Counted from the stretch's first letter, positions 8,965-17,150 are shown. The stretch is 64,000 nt of DNA from Fimbriimonadaceae bacterium (GCA_019638775.1 JAHBTD010000002.1:806001-870000); one strand, 5' to 3'. Notes: generated by a model from the sequence alone, not told the origin. Numbers and translations are program-made.

Positions 8965-10266
8965 ATGCATGCGATCCGACGTCCTGACTTGATTGTAGTT
9001 ATCTTCTTGAGCGTGACCCTCGCGCTGATCATCGGCTGTGGTGGTGGCGGAGCTGGTGGTGGAAGCACAACCAGCGCGACTGCGACCGGTACTGGTTCTG
9101 GGTCGGGCTCCGGCACAGCTACTGGAGGCTCTACAACTTCAACGACGGGTGGCACAACGTCGACAACGGGCTCTACGACTTCAACAACGGGTAGCACCAC
9201 CTCGACGACCGGCAGCACAACGTCAACAACAGGCTCGACCACTTCAACAACGGGTGGCACCACTTCCACAACCGGCAGCACGACAGGATCAACGACAGGC
9301 TCGACAACGGGAAGCACAACAACTGGCGGCACCGGCGGATTCCAACCTGATCGGGTCTATTACGTAAACGGGCTCGGACCTGCGGGGTATGAAATCCGCT
9401 CAGTCCAACCGAACGGCTCTGACGACCAACTCCTCATCGCCTATGTCAAGACCATTCCCGCCGCCGTTCCCAACCCCGGCGGCAGCAAGTTTGCGTTCTT
9501 TGCCCAAACATCCGGCGGCAGCATTCCAAAGTACGACCTGTACACAAATACGACGCCAACGGTAACCGGGGCAACGCGCCTCACCACCCAGAATTTCATC
9601 TACACGGGCACACTGCAGTACACTCCCGACGCCTCGCAGATTGTCTTCACAGCCACGACTTCCGAAGGTGATTTCCGGCTCTACCGGATCAACGCCAACG
9701 GCACCGGCCTCACCAACATGACGAGCGCGGAAGAGGCGGCAATCAGTCCCGACGGCACAAAGATTCTCTATTCCCAATTCCAGGCCACCGCGTCCGATCT
9801 CTTCACAATCCCGATTGGTGGAGGCAGCGCGACACGCCTGACGAACACGGCTGCCGATGAGCGTAATCCCCAGTGGAGCAAAGATGGATCGTTTGTCATC
9901 TTCTCGACCGACCTTGACGGTAACTACAACATCTATCAGATGTCAGCCGCAGGGGGATCGCAAGTACAGGTCACAAACAGTGGACTTGACGAATTTGGAC
10001 CCTCGTTAAACGAAGCTGGCACGCTGGTGTCTTTCTCCATCATCGACCCGATTGCCGGTGTTGACGATCAAGGGCTTTATCGTTGCGATCTCAACGGGGC
10101 AAACCGAATGACACTCGTCCTCGGAAACGTCCAAACCTACACTTTCTGGTCAGCTGGAGGCGGAGGAAGCTCCTTCTCACCGACAGGCTTTGGCGCATTC
10201 GGTTACGGAGGCACTCATCGTCCACCAATTGGGCGGTTCCGAGCGCCGCTCGAATTCCGTCAGTGA
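8965..10266 (+). CDS. TolB-like beta-propeller lipoprotein with Thr/Ser/Gly repeat linker
   Basis: The 433-residue lipoprotein has a hydrophobic signal ending in ALIIGC (lipobox Cys about residue 25). A low-complexity linker of T, S and G (about residues 28-125) is built on repeats of GSTTSTT. A six-strand-type propeller follows with WD40-like/PD40 blades (AISPDGTKILYSQF, NPQWSKDGSFVIFSTD). The linker probably spans the periplasm or cell surface and the propeller binds a partner. GAGG at 8951-8960 supports the ATG. The last seven bases overlap the convergent GNAT gene. Confidence 0.88.
   Translation: MHAIRRPDLIVVIFLSVTLALIIGCGGGGAGGGSTTSATATGTGSGSGSGTATGGSTTSTTGGTTSTTGSTTSTTGSTTSTTGSTTSTTGSTTSTTGGTTSTTGSTTGSTTGSTTGSTTTGGTGGFQPDRVYYVNGLGPAGYEIRSVQPNGSDDQLLIAYVKTIPAAVPNPGGSKFAFFAQTSGGSIPKYDLYTNTTPTVTGATRLTTQNFIYTGTLQYTPDASQIVFTATTSEGDFRLYRINANGTGLTNMTSAEEAAISPDGTKILYSQFQATASDLFTIPIGGGSATRLTNTAADERNPQWSKDGSFVIFSTDLDGNYNIYQMSAAGGSQVQVTNSGLDEFGPSLNEAGTLVSFSIIDPIAGVDDQGLYRCDLNGANRMTLVLGNVQTYTFWSAGGGGSSFSPTGFGAFGYGGTHRPPIGRFRAPLEFRQ
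9127..9325 (+). repeat. Coding repeat: Thr/Ser/Gly linker
   Basis: Imperfect tandem repeats of about 24 bases encode GSTTSTT-type units, then shorter GSTT units. Copy number could vary by slippage, which would change the length of the lipoprotein linker. The complementary strand reads as Val/Pro-rich and is not a gene. Confidence 0.85.
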
Positions 10267-10793
10267 GACGCAAGCCAAGTGGGAAGATCGTACCAAGCAT
10301 AGCCGACGTCGGGATACTCGACGTCGGCTAATTTATACGTCGACTCCTTCGCGAGCGTCCCTCCCAGCTTTCGATAAAACTCAACTGCGGCATTGTCCCG
10401 AAAGGTCCAAACGATCATCGAGCGATGCCCCGCCGCAACAAACCGCCGTACCGCCTCCGTGAGTAGGAGTTTCCCGATTCCACGACCATGCGCTTTCGGG
10501 TGAACATAGAGGGTCTGAATCTCAACCTCGATGCCCTCAGCCGGGGAGGTCTGGGGACCGCCTTCAATGAACCCCAACACTCGATCCTGTGCATCGACAG
10601 CGACAAGCCCAAACTGCTCGACTCCATCATACTGAGACATCCGAGAGAGCATGTTCTTGGTCCGCTCCTCCACATCGAGCGCGTCAAGCATCTGAGCCGG
10701 GAGAATCCCCTGATAGGCGTACCGCCAGCCTTCGACGGAGATATGAGCCATACAATGCGCATCGTCAGCCGTTGCTAAACGGCACTGAACCAT
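10260..10793 (-). CDS. GNAT-family N-acetyltransferase
   Basis: The 177-residue product has the GNAT fold. The acetyl-CoA pyrophosphate loop is seen as HGRGIGKLLL (about residues 108-117), preceded by strand IQTLYVHPKA and followed by NAAVEFYRKLGG, the classic motif B. It transfers an acetyl group to an unknown amine; the family includes antibiotic, polyamine and ribosomal-protein acetylases. ATG at 10793 fits the fold start (MVQCRLATADDA). Its 3' end overlaps the convergent lipoprotein gene by seven bases. Confidence 0.9.
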   Translation of the reverse strand: MVQCRLATADDAHCMAHISVEGWRYAYQGILPAQMLDALDVEERTKNMLSRMSQYDGVEQFGLVAVDAQDRVLGFIEGGPQTSPAEGIEVEIQTLYVHPKAHGRGIGKLLLTEAVRRFVAAGHRSMIVWTFRDNAAVEFYRKLGGTLAKESTYKLADVEYPDVGYAWYDLPTWLASH

Positions 10794-10849
10794 ATGACAG
10801 AGGTCGGAATCGCCACCCACCGACAAAGTCTACAGCAGGAAATGCCCAC

Positions 10850-11311
10850 TTAGGCAGTATGAGCGCCATGTTCGCAGTCTTTACTGTGAACACAGCCGCA
10901 AGACCGATGCCGCATCCACTGGTTGACAACGTGAAAAAGCACAAGACAGGTACCACCGCCAACCGCGGTCAAGGTGGCCCAAAGCGTTGAAGAATGCGCC
11001 TTATGGATCGCGGCTTGGTGTCCATGTCCAAAAACGAAGTGCGAGATTGCGATCAAAGCGATACCAGCGACAAAGATAATCGCCGGGACGATAGAGCCGT
11101 GATGGCGTCGTCCATGAACAATCGCCGCAATGCCGACCACGATGGCTGTGCCGATAAACCCGTATTCGACCCAGGGATTTGCCATAAACCCAAGCCCGAC
11201 AACAGACAGCAAACCCAGCGCAATCCCCGTGAGCAGGCAGTGCACAGCACACAAACCGCTTGCCCACGATCCAAGCTTGTCCCAGTTCAAAGCCTTCACT
11301 GTCTTTGCCAC
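10850..11311 (-). CDS. MerC-domain membrane protein
   Basis: The 153-residue product has four hydrophobic helices. The first carries CAVHC (about residues 21-25), the metal-binding pair expected in MerC-type transporters. A His-rich loop (GRRHHG, HFVFGHGHQ) and a Cys/His tail (SCGCVHSKDCEHGAH) add possible metal ligands. MerC proteins move Hg(II) inward, but relatives outside mer operons are linked to other metals. No merA or merR is nearby. The start is GTG with only a weak AGGA; a promoter six bases upstream implies a leaderless mRNA. Confidence 0.85.
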   Translation of the reverse strand: MAKTVKALNWDKLGSWASGLCAVHCLLTGIALGLLSVVGLGFMANPWVEYGFIGTAIVVGIAAIVHGRRHHGSIVPAIIFVAGIALIAISHFVFGHGHQAAIHKAHSSTLWATLTAVGGGTCLVLFHVVNQWMRHRSCGCVHSKDCEHGAHTA

Positions 11312-11317
11312 AATCCT

Positions 11318-11345
11318 ATTATTGCACTATTTTTGCATTTAACAA
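11318..11345 (-). promoter_or_regulatory. merC promoter with operator-like palindrome in the spacer
   Basis: On the minus strand there is TTGTTA, a 16-bp spacer, AATAAT, then six bases to the GTG. The spacer holds an inverted repeat, ATTGCA-N7-TGCATT on the plus strand (11321-11339). A 19-bp palindrome placed there resembles a repressor site, possibly of a Fur/Zur/Mur-type regulator. The regulator identity is a guess. Confidence 0.5.
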
Positions 11346-11387
11346 AGAGGGTAGGACTTCTTTATGAGAAAAAGAAGGGTTTGGGGA

Positions 11388-11463
11388 TGGCGCGCTCGAG
11401 AGGACTCGAACCTCCGACCTACAGGTCCGCAACCTGTTGCTCTATCCACTGAGCTACGAGCGC
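11388..11463 (-). tRNA. tRNA-Arg (anticodon GCG)
   Basis: A complete cloverleaf is visible on the minus strand. The acceptor stem GCGCTCG pairs with CGAGCGC, the D stem is GCTC/GAGC, the anticodon stem is ACAGG/CCTGT with loop TTGCGGA, and the T loop is TTCGAGT. The anticodon is GCG, reading CGC. The 3' CCA is encoded at 11388-11390. Length is 73 nt plus CCA. Confidence 0.95.
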
Positions 11464-11527
11464 GTTGGCCCGATGAATATACCGCATCCCTGTCTGGACG
11501 CAGGGCAAATTGGGCCCGGGCAAAGCA

Positions 11528-11693
11528 GGAAATCAGAGATCGGACATCCGAAATCAGTGGAGGGCATCACAGACTTAAGGTTAAAGATCATAAGATAGAT
11601 TTCCGATTTTGGATTTTGGATTTTGGATTTTGGATTTCCAATCTCCAATCTGCAATCCTCAATCTCCAATCTCCAATCCTCAATCTACAATTC
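11528..11693. repeat. Heptamer arrays of three words (AATCGGA, GATTTTG, AATCTCC types)
   Basis: Three neighbouring 7-bp arrays fill the gap between tRNA-Arg and the FKBP gene. A short GATCGGA-like run lies at 11528-11560, six GATTTTG/GATTTCC units at 11598-11639, and about eight AATCTCC-like units at 11637-11693. The word changes sharply between arrays but the period stays seven. Confidence 0.85.
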
Positions 11694-11704
11694 CTCCCCC
11701 CTGC

Positions 11705-11710
11705 CATAAT
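11705..11710 (+). promoter_or_regulatory. -10 box of FKBP gene (leaderless)
   Basis: CATAAT preceded by TGC (extended -10) lies exactly six bases before the ATG at 11717, and no Shine-Dalgarno is present. Transcription should start at or next to the A of the start codon. Confidence 0.5.
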
Positions 11711-11716
11711 GTCCCA

Positions 11717-12043
11717 ATGTCCGAACTCATTATTGAAGACATCACCGTAGGCGATGGCGCAGAGGCGACCGCCGGCAAGAACATCAGCGTCCACTACACC
11801 GGATATTTCGAAGATGGCAACGTCTTCGACTCCAGCAAGAACCGTGGACCCTTCAACTTCAAACTCGGCGCAGGCCGCGTCATCAAGGGCTGGGACCAAG
11901 GATTCGACGGCATGAAGGTCGGCGGCTCGCGCAAGCTCACCATTCCAAGCCACCTGGCTTACGGCGAGCGCGGCGCTCCTGGTGCAATTCCCCCGAATTC
12001 TACGCTCATTTTCGACGTCGAACTTCTTGCGGTGGAAGACTAA
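11717..12043 (+). CDS. FKBP-type peptidyl-prolyl isomerase
   Basis: The 108-residue protein is a single FKBP domain without signal peptide. Family motifs are VHYTGYFEDGNVFDSS, GWDQGFDGMKVGG, LAYGERGAPGAIPPNSTLIF and FDVELL. The residues lining the active site (Y, F, D, W and the IPPN segment) are all present, so it should catalyse proline cis-trans isomerisation in the cytoplasm. It is followed after three bases by a pair of M16 peptidase genes and is probably co-transcribed with them. The mRNA appears leaderless. Confidence 0.96.
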   Translation: MSELIIEDITVGDGAEATAGKNISVHYTGYFEDGNVFDSSKNRGPFNFKLGAGRVIKGWDQGFDGMKVGGSRKLTIPSHLAYGERGAPGAIPPNSTLIFDVELLAVED

Positions 12044-12046
12044 ACG

Positions 12047-13210
12047 ATGCTCGCTATGCTCTGCGCGATGACGGCCCTCATCCAGTTGGATCAGGGCTTT
12101 GCCTGGAAACGGGTCAATCTGGACAACGGTTCCGCCGTGATCGTGCAGAGCCTGCCAAACGCCAAGACGATCTCCGTCAACCTCTTCGCCGCATCGCGCG
12201 GTGTTCAAGAATCGGCCGAGACGCACGGCATGCGGCACCTGCTGGAGCATATTCTCGCCAAAGGCCCAGATAAGGACCTTGATCGAAAGATCGAAACCAA
12301 AGGCTTGTTCTTAACCGCCGAGACGTATCGCGATGCGATGCAGTTTGAAGTGCGCGGAACATTTCTCCAACTCAACGAAGCTCTAAGCGTTCTTGAGGAC
12401 CTCCTAAAACCGGTGAAAACCACAACCCAGGAGATCGGGAAAGAGATTAAGATCATCAGCCAAGAACTGGCGATTCTGCCCGATTCCGCACGGCTATCCT
12501 CTGCGGCCTGGAACCTTGCCTATGGAACCGAGGGCTTTGACCCCCTCGGCAATTTGGCGATCATGGCAAAGGCCACGCCCGAAAGCTTGCTTGCCCTGCA
12601 GCAGAAGCACTTCACCGCCGGAAACTTGGTCATCAGCATTGCCGGACCGATTCCCGAGACCGAGGCCATCGCCGCCGCCCGAAAAATTCTTGAACCACTC
12701 AAGGGAACGCCAGACATGAACTGGTCCAAGCGGCCGGACGCAAAGCCCGGCAACGGCGAAGCAGAGATCGCTCGCGGCTCAGCCAGAGGCGCCGGTGTTG
12801 GTCGTTACTCCGAGGCCGACACGGCCTGGACCATCGCCGCTGCTTTCGGTGTGGCAACGGAGTTTGATGACGGCTTCTTCATCTACACGCCAAGTATCCA
12901 AAATGGCCTCGTGTTGGTCGGCAGCACTAGCGACAAGACCTTTGTAAACCGCATCGATGGCCTCAGCCAAGAGGAAGCCTTGGGATTGTTCGCTCAAGGC
13001 CGGCTCAATGCTAGGGCTTGGCTCCTCAACCGTCTCTCCACCCCTTCTGGCGCTGCCTATCTACGCGGATACATCGGCTGCCAAGCGTTCGGAGGAAAGC
13101 CCGAGCAGATACTTGAAAACCTAAACTCTATGACCCCATCTCAGTTTATGCAGGGCTTTGAAAAGCTCAAGTACGGCAATGGCGTTCAAGTGATCGGAGG
13201 CCGAATATGA
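12047..13210 (+). CDS. M16-family zinc peptidase, catalytic partner
   Basis: The 387-residue product has the inverted zinc motif HLLEH (about residues 64-68) with a downstream Glu-rich helix (EIGKEIKIISQEL), matching active M16 (pitrilysin/PqqL/insulinase-type) subunits. A short hydrophobic N-terminus may be a signal peptide. Family members act as clamshells built from an active half and an inactive half. The next gene, overlapping by four bases (ATGA), looks like the inactive half. The substrate is unknown. It is shorter than the usual 420 residues, with a C-terminal domain that is hard to align. Confidence 0.85.
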   Translation: MLAMLCAMTALIQLDQGFAWKRVNLDNGSAVIVQSLPNAKTISVNLFAASRGVQESAETHGMRHLLEHILAKGPDKDLDRKIETKGLFLTAETYRDAMQFEVRGTFLQLNEALSVLEDLLKPVKTTTQEIGKEIKIISQELAILPDSARLSSAAWNLAYGTEGFDPLGNLAIMAKATPESLLALQQKHFTAGNLVISIAGPIPETEAIAAARKILEPLKGTPDMNWSKRPDAKPGNGEAEIARGSARGAGVGRYSEADTAWTIAAAFGVATEFDDGFFIYTPSIQNGLVLVGSTSDKTFVNRIDGLSQEEALGLFAQGRLNARAWLLNRLSTPSGAAYLRGYIGCQAFGGKPEQILENLNSMTPSQFMQGFEKLKYGNGVQVIGGRI

Positions 13211-14412
13211 CGGCGCTCTTGGCAACATTGGTTCTTGCAACCGGGCTTGTGCAAACTCAGGGCGCTACCTTTATCGAAGCCCCCGACTCCAGCGAGAGCC
13301 GAATCACCATCCAAGCGCTGGTACGCCTGCCCGAACTGCACCTCGGCGACCGCGCCGCAGCCGAGGTCCTCGTGGGTGCGATGCGGGACGGCAGCAACGA
13401 ATACGGACGCGTGACCATGCGCCGAAACTCCGCGCCAGGTTACGAGCCTCGATTCATCCTCATGCCCGATCACATCCGTGTATCCGTCACGGTCGATCGT
13501 GGAGAGCTCTCCACCGGCCTTGGCATGATCGTCTCGCTTCTCCGCGATCCGCTCCTCTCTGATGAAGCCCTCAACGCTGCCATTGGAGAAGCAGACAGAA
13601 CCCCCGAAACACCTTGGCTGACAGCTCTGAGGCCAGAACTCCTGGCAGTAAACAAGGTTCGGCGGGTTGAAGTCGTCGAGCTTTATCAAACCCTCTTCCA
13701 ACCCTCAAACATCTTCGTCGTCGCCATGGGAGAGTTCGATCCTGGCAGAGCCGAACAGGAATGGAACACGCGAACCAAGGACTGGCAAGATAAGAGGATC
13801 GGACGCCGAGGCTATTACGGGCCACCGCTGAGCTTGCGTGAAAAGCACGACCAGGCAGTGACAACCGTGGAGCTTGTCGGACCCGCCATGAAGGCAACAG
13901 ACGCCGATTATCCATCAAAGATGCTCGCGCTGTATGCACTTGGCGTGGGCAAAGGCTCAACCCTTCATCGAATTGTGCGCGACCGCGAAGCCCTCAGCTA
14001 CCGTCAGGAAGCCATTCTTTGGCCCTCACCCAGCGGCTTCCGGGCGCGGTTCTTGCTGGAAACCATCCCCACCGAAGACGACAAGGCGCTTCCCGAAAAG
14101 CTGCGAACTTTGCTAGCCGAGGACATCAAGGCTTGGACGCAGGCTGACGTCGACCGCGCCCTTGGGCTTGCCAACGCATCGCTGAACTACGGTATCGGTC
14201 CCAATCCGCTGTACTGGTCAGAAAACGGGCCGCTGGGCAAAGACCTGCCCGATAGGGCGTTCCTTATCGGCTATTGGCGCATGAAGGCAGGCAAGGACTG
14301 GGATCCGGCGGCGCTGGTCCAAGACATGCGCAAGGTGGGATTGGAAGATTTGAAAACGGCTGGAGAAAGGTTGGTGCTCACCGCGCTGCCGAGAGTGATT
14401 TCGGGGAAGTAA
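13207..14412 (+). CDS. M16-family peptidase-like protein, non-catalytic partner
   Basis: The 401-residue product has a cleavable-looking signal (residues 1-20) and an M16 C-terminal-like fold, including IFVVAMGEFDP and GSTLHRIVRDREALSYRQEA. The latter is the region that holds the substrate-binding R/Y pair in non-catalytic M16 subunits. No HxxEH motif is present. It is translationally coupled to the catalytic partner upstream, so the two probably form an extracytoplasmic heterodimer. It converges on the nuclease gene with a one-base gap. Confidence 0.83.
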   Translation: MTALLATLVLATGLVQTQGATFIEAPDSSESRITIQALVRLPELHLGDRAAAEVLVGAMRDGSNEYGRVTMRRNSAPGYEPRFILMPDHIRVSVTVDRGELSTGLGMIVSLLRDPLLSDEALNAAIGEADRTPETPWLTALRPELLAVNKVRRVEVVELYQTLFQPSNIFVVAMGEFDPGRAEQEWNTRTKDWQDKRIGRRGYYGPPLSLREKHDQAVTTVELVGPAMKATDADYPSKMLALYALGVGKGSTLHRIVRDREALSYRQEAILWPSPSGFRARFLLETIPTEDDKALPEKLRTLLAEDIKAWTQADVDRALGLANASLNYGIGPNPLYWSENGPLGKDLPDRAFLIGYWRMKAGKDWDPAALVQDMRKVGLEDLKTAGERLVLTALPRVISGK

Positions 14413-14413
14413 C

Positions 14414-15205
14414 TCAAGTCTCGTCATTTAGCAGGCTGCGATATTCCTCAGCAAACTCCGGATGCTTCATGCAGAGCTCCAAGAAGTCGCATTCCGGGCA
14501 GATATCCAGCACCTTCGGCTCCAGTTCATAGAATTCGGTCGTCAGGATTTCATCGCCGATGATTTGCATGTCTCGCGTCAATGGTTCGACATCCTCATCT
14601 GGCAACGCGTAAGAGGCAGTATCACCCGTGCGCAGGGCTAAGATCGTCCCGAAAACACGCCGACCGGGATACATCTTCCTCAGCATGAGCTGGTAGCAGT
14701 TCATCGCCAGGTCGCTGGCCACGTCTTGAGCCTCAACCGTAAGCCGTCCCGACTTGTAATCGACAACTTCGATTGACCCATCCGGGCGCTCGTCCACCCG
14801 GTCGATGCGCCCAATCAAGTCCCACCCCTTCATCTCCATCCGCAGCATCTTTTCGGTGAGGAGCGTTGTGACCTCTTTGTCCCCAGCCATCACGGCCTCG
14901 GCCTGCTTCTGAATGATCTTCTCCCCCTCCACCAACGCTTCCGCAGCCGCCTGTGGCGATTCATACCCCGCTTCGATCCAGCCCGACTTCAGCGCCTCGA
15001 CCGCTTGCTCAGCCGTCTGCACCTCGGCATCAAAAGGGTCGTGCAACCTTTGAAGGACGTTGTGGAGCACGGTGCCGAAGCTGTAATAGCTCTTGGCGCG
15101 CATGTAGAATCTCCCGCTGCCGTCCACATACGTCCAGCGGTACTTGACCGGACAGGCCAAATACGTCTTGATCTTGCTGGGGCTCAGGCTGGGTTTGCGG
15201 GGCAT
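14414..15205 (-). CDS. PD-(D/E)XK nuclease of the RecB/Cas4 type with Fe-S cysteines
   Basis: The 263-residue product has the RecB-family core. GRIDRVDE gives the acidic residue and VVDYKSG gives the D-x-K pair (about residues 135-155), followed by the QLMLRKMY helix with the motif Gln/Tyr. One N-terminal Cys (LACPVKY, residue 18) and a C-terminal cluster CPECDFLELC fit the four cysteines that bind a 4Fe-4S cluster in AddB/Cas4/Dna2-like enzymes. It likely processes DNA ends in repair. No CRISPR array or cas1 is near, so a Cas4 role is not supported. Confidence 0.88.
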   Translation of the reverse strand: MPRKPSLSPSKIKTYLACPVKYRWTYVDGSGRFYMRAKSYYSFGTVLHNVLQRLHDPFDAEVQTAEQAVEALKSGWIEAGYESPQAAAEALVEGEKIIQKQAEAVMAGDKEVTTLLTEKMLRMEMKGWDLIGRIDRVDERPDGSIEVVDYKSGRLTVEAQDVASDLAMNCYQLMLRKMYPGRRVFGTILALRTGDTASYALPDEDVEPLTRDMQIIGDEILTTEFYELEPKVLDICPECDFLELCMKHPEFAEEYRSLLNDET

Positions 15206-15263
15206 GGTCTATTTTGGAAGCTGAATTAGGGAGATAGGGACGCACAGCTACTACGTGTATAAA

Positions 15264-15749
15264 TCATCCTGGCAAAGGCACGACGGCCTTATTGACGAGT
15301 TTTCCATCGATGTACGTAAACTCGATTCCAACCCCGTCTCCAACAAACGTGTCAGCGTAAGAGTCGAGGATAAAGAAGACAACCCCTGTAAACCCTTGAG
15401 TCGGAGGACAATCCTCTGAGTAATGCCCGAGCTCCTTTTGACGGAAATCTCCATATTTCGTGCCTAAGATCACGCCACTCTCGCGAAGTTTCTTGTAGGT
15501 CGCTTGTGAGAGGTCATCCGTCCGGATCCACTCAGTGACAGGCCGATAGGATGCCGTGTTGTACTCATCGACAATTCTGAGCGCGCGAACATCCGATCCA
15601 AGCGGCACCCTCGCGAAGATCTGCTTAATCTCGCTTTCCCGGGTGTCGATGCAGAGGGGTCTTAAGATGACACAACAAAAGAGCATAGCGATGGCACAGC
15701 ATAGAAGCCAGTGCCTTCGTCTTGGTTCTGTTGATGCTTCAGCGTGCAT
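15264..15749 (-). CDS. Hypothetical single-pass membrane protein
   Basis: About 161 residues. A short basic N-terminus (EPRRRHW) is followed by one hydrophobic helix (about residues 15-32) rich in Cys, then a soluble outer domain of about 125 residues with no recognised motif. In-frame TTG (15776) and GTG starts also exist; ATG 15749 is chosen for its codon and because it sits just before the basic stretch. Single-cistron placement. No family was recognised. Confidence 0.6.
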   Translation of the reverse strand: MHAEASTEPRRRHWLLCCAIAMLFCCVILRPLCIDTRESEIKQIFARVPLGSDVRALRIVDEYNTASYRPVTEWIRTDDLSQATYKKLRESGVILGTKYGDFRQKELGHYSEDCPPTQGFTGVVFFILDSYADTFVGDGVGIEFTYIDGKLVNKAVVPLPG

Positions 15750-15802
15750 CTGCTTCACTGCTATGTTCCCTCGCAAGCTATTGTCTAGATGTCACGGCTG
15801 CA

Positions 15803-15888
15803 CTTTGATGCCCCAGATCGCGCACTCCCCATCCCTTTTCCAGCCTCATCCCTCAGCCCTGAGGCTAAGACCATCAACACCTGAACTC
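15803..15888 (+). repeat. Dispersed 85-bp element, copy A
   Basis: This stretch aligns without gaps to 42459-42544 at roughly 70-75% identity by eye. Shared landmarks are CTTTGATGCC near the start, CTCCAGCC-like sequence in the middle, and AGCCCTGAGGCTAA towards the end. It lies between genes and has no coding potential. Confidence 0.65.
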
Positions 15889-15992
15889 ACCCTCCAAGTA
15901 TACGACGGACCTCCCCAGCCCCCCTCTATCTCGAGCCACCGCCCCTTTACCGCCTTACCCCTTACAACCCTTACGCATCTCCTCCCTCACGC

Positions 15993-16088
15993 TCCAATCC
16001 AAAATCCAAAATCTAAAATTCCAAAACCCCCCTGCGCCCTTTCGCCCCAATTCCCGATCCAAAATCCAAAATCCAAAATCCAAAATCT
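15993..16088. repeat. Heptamer arrays, CCAAAAT type
   Basis: Two runs of CCAAAAT units (the complement of GATTTTG) are separated by about 40 bp of C-rich sequence. They lie just upstream of mqnD. The same word is found at 11598-11639 and, inside glcD, at 32118-32150. Confidence 0.85.
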
Positions 16089-16112
16089 CCCGGAGGGGTA
16101 CCCTTTCACACA

Positions 16113-16955
16113 ATGAAAATCCGACTTGGGCACTCCCCCGACTCCGACGACGCCTTTATGTTTTGGGGCCTTGCCAGCGGGGAGGTCAAAAGCGACCACG
16201 AGTTCGAGCACATCCTCCGCGACATCCAGACCCTGAACGAATGGGCGATGGAAGGCAAGCTCGAATCGACCGCCATCTCCGTCCACGCCTTCGCCCACGT
16301 AGCCGACAAGTACGCCCTGCTGCGCCACGGCGGCTCGTTCGGCTGGGATTACGGCCCCATGCTTGTGGCAAGCAAGGCTCTCACAATGGACGACCTGAAA
16401 GAGCAGACCATTGCCATTCCCGGGAAACTGACGTCCGCTTTCCTTGAACTGAATCTTTGGTGGAAGGAACAGTTTGGCGAGGGCGTCCCCCTCAAGTTCG
16501 AAGTCGTCCCGTTCGACGAAATCATCCCAAGCATCCAAGCCGGAAAGTACACCGCCGGACTAATTATTCACGAGGGCCAACTCACCTACAAGGATGACGG
16601 CATGGAGCTGATCGCCGACATGGGAGTGTGGTGGAAGGCCAAGACCGGACTTCCCTTGCCCCTCGGCGTGAACGTCGTTCGTAAAGACCTGGGTGCCGAA
16701 GCCGTCGCCGACGTTTCCCGCTGTATGCGCGAGTCGATTTCGGCAGGACTCAACAACCGCGCCACTGCGCTTGAGTACGCCCTTCAGTTTGCTCGTGGGC
16801 TGGACACCGACACAAGCGACGAGTTCGTCGGCATGTATGTGAACGAACGAACGATGGACATGGGAGAAGATGGCGTAAAGGCGATCAAACTCTTGTTACA
16901 GATGGGCTCGGATGCGGGACTGGTTCCGGCAGTTGAAGTGGCGGTGGTGGACTAG
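16113..16955 (+). CDS. mqnD: 1,4-dihydroxy-6-naphthoate synthase MqnD
   Basis: The 280-residue product matches MqnD, which converts cyclic dehypoxanthine futalosine to 1,4-dihydroxy-6-naphthoate in the futalosine route to menaquinone. Visible hallmarks are LGHSPDSDDAFMF at the N-terminus, SFGWDYGPM, and the IHEGQLTY stretch containing the catalytic His (about residue 151). The fold is a periplasmic-binding-protein-like two-lobe cytoplasmic enzyme. No other mqn gene is nearby. The start lacks a proper Shine-Dalgarno; TACCCT eight bases upstream may be a -10. Its presence indicates menaquinone-based respiration. Confidence 0.95.
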   Translation: MKIRLGHSPDSDDAFMFWGLASGEVKSDHEFEHILRDIQTLNEWAMEGKLESTAISVHAFAHVADKYALLRHGGSFGWDYGPMLVASKALTMDDLKEQTIAIPGKLTSAFLELNLWWKEQFGEGVPLKFEVVPFDEIIPSIQAGKYTAGLIIHEGQLTYKDDGMELIADMGVWWKAKTGLPLPLGVNVVRKDLGAEAVADVSRCMRESISAGLNNRATALEYALQFARGLDTDTSDEFVGMYVNERTMDMGEDGVKAIKLLLQMGSDAGLVPAVEVAVVD

Positions 16956-17096
16956 GGGATAGTAGAGGTTGTAAGGATTGTAAGGGGGTAAAGATTGCTC
17001 TTCAAGATCAGCCCAGATCCAGTGCCGCACCACCCCTGCATCCTTACGATCCTTACGACCCTTACAATCCTTACAATCCTTACAATCCTTACAAGC
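16956..17096. repeat. Nonamer arrays in inverted orientation
   Basis: GTAAGGATT-type units at about 16962-16990 are followed after about 50 bp by six or more TTACAATCC units at 17041-17095. The two words are complementary, so the region could fold into a large imperfect hairpin. The period is 9 bp, unlike the 7-bp arrays elsewhere. Confidence 0.8.
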
Positions 17097-17150
17097 CCCA
17101 AATAGGCCTCCCCGATCCATTTCCGCCGATTCTGCGTCAAAAGAAGCAGA

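Larger units (their letters stand above)
15777..16112. other. Gene-free stretch of mixed repeats
   Basis: This 336-bp gap holds three repeat types. A copy of an 85-bp dispersed element lies at 15803-15888, a short run of CCTTACAAC-type nonamers at about 15953-15975, and GATTTTG-complement heptamers at 15993-16088. Nothing that looks like a gene is present. The end contains a possible -10 (TACCCT at 16099-16104) for mqnD. Confidence 0.75.

Noticed and set aside
8808-9332. Upstream extension of the minus-strand gene at 8109 encoding a Val/Pro repeat protein
   Set aside because: It is antisense to the Thr/Ser/Gly linker repeat of the lipoprotein gene; the signal peptide starts at 8807.
11342-11385. 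Intrinsic terminator after tRNA-Arg
   Set aside because: A CTTCTTT/AAAGAAG stem is visible on the minus strand but it is AT-only and no T run follows, so the support is too weak.
14414-15205. Cas4 adaptation nuclease
   Set aside because: The protein has Cas4-like cysteines, but there is no cas1, cas2 or CRISPR array in the window; a general repair nuclease is more likely.
16896-17120. Minus-strand frame with repeated CKD residues
   Set aside because: It is the translation of the nonamer repeats, with no ribosome binding site and no conserved feature.
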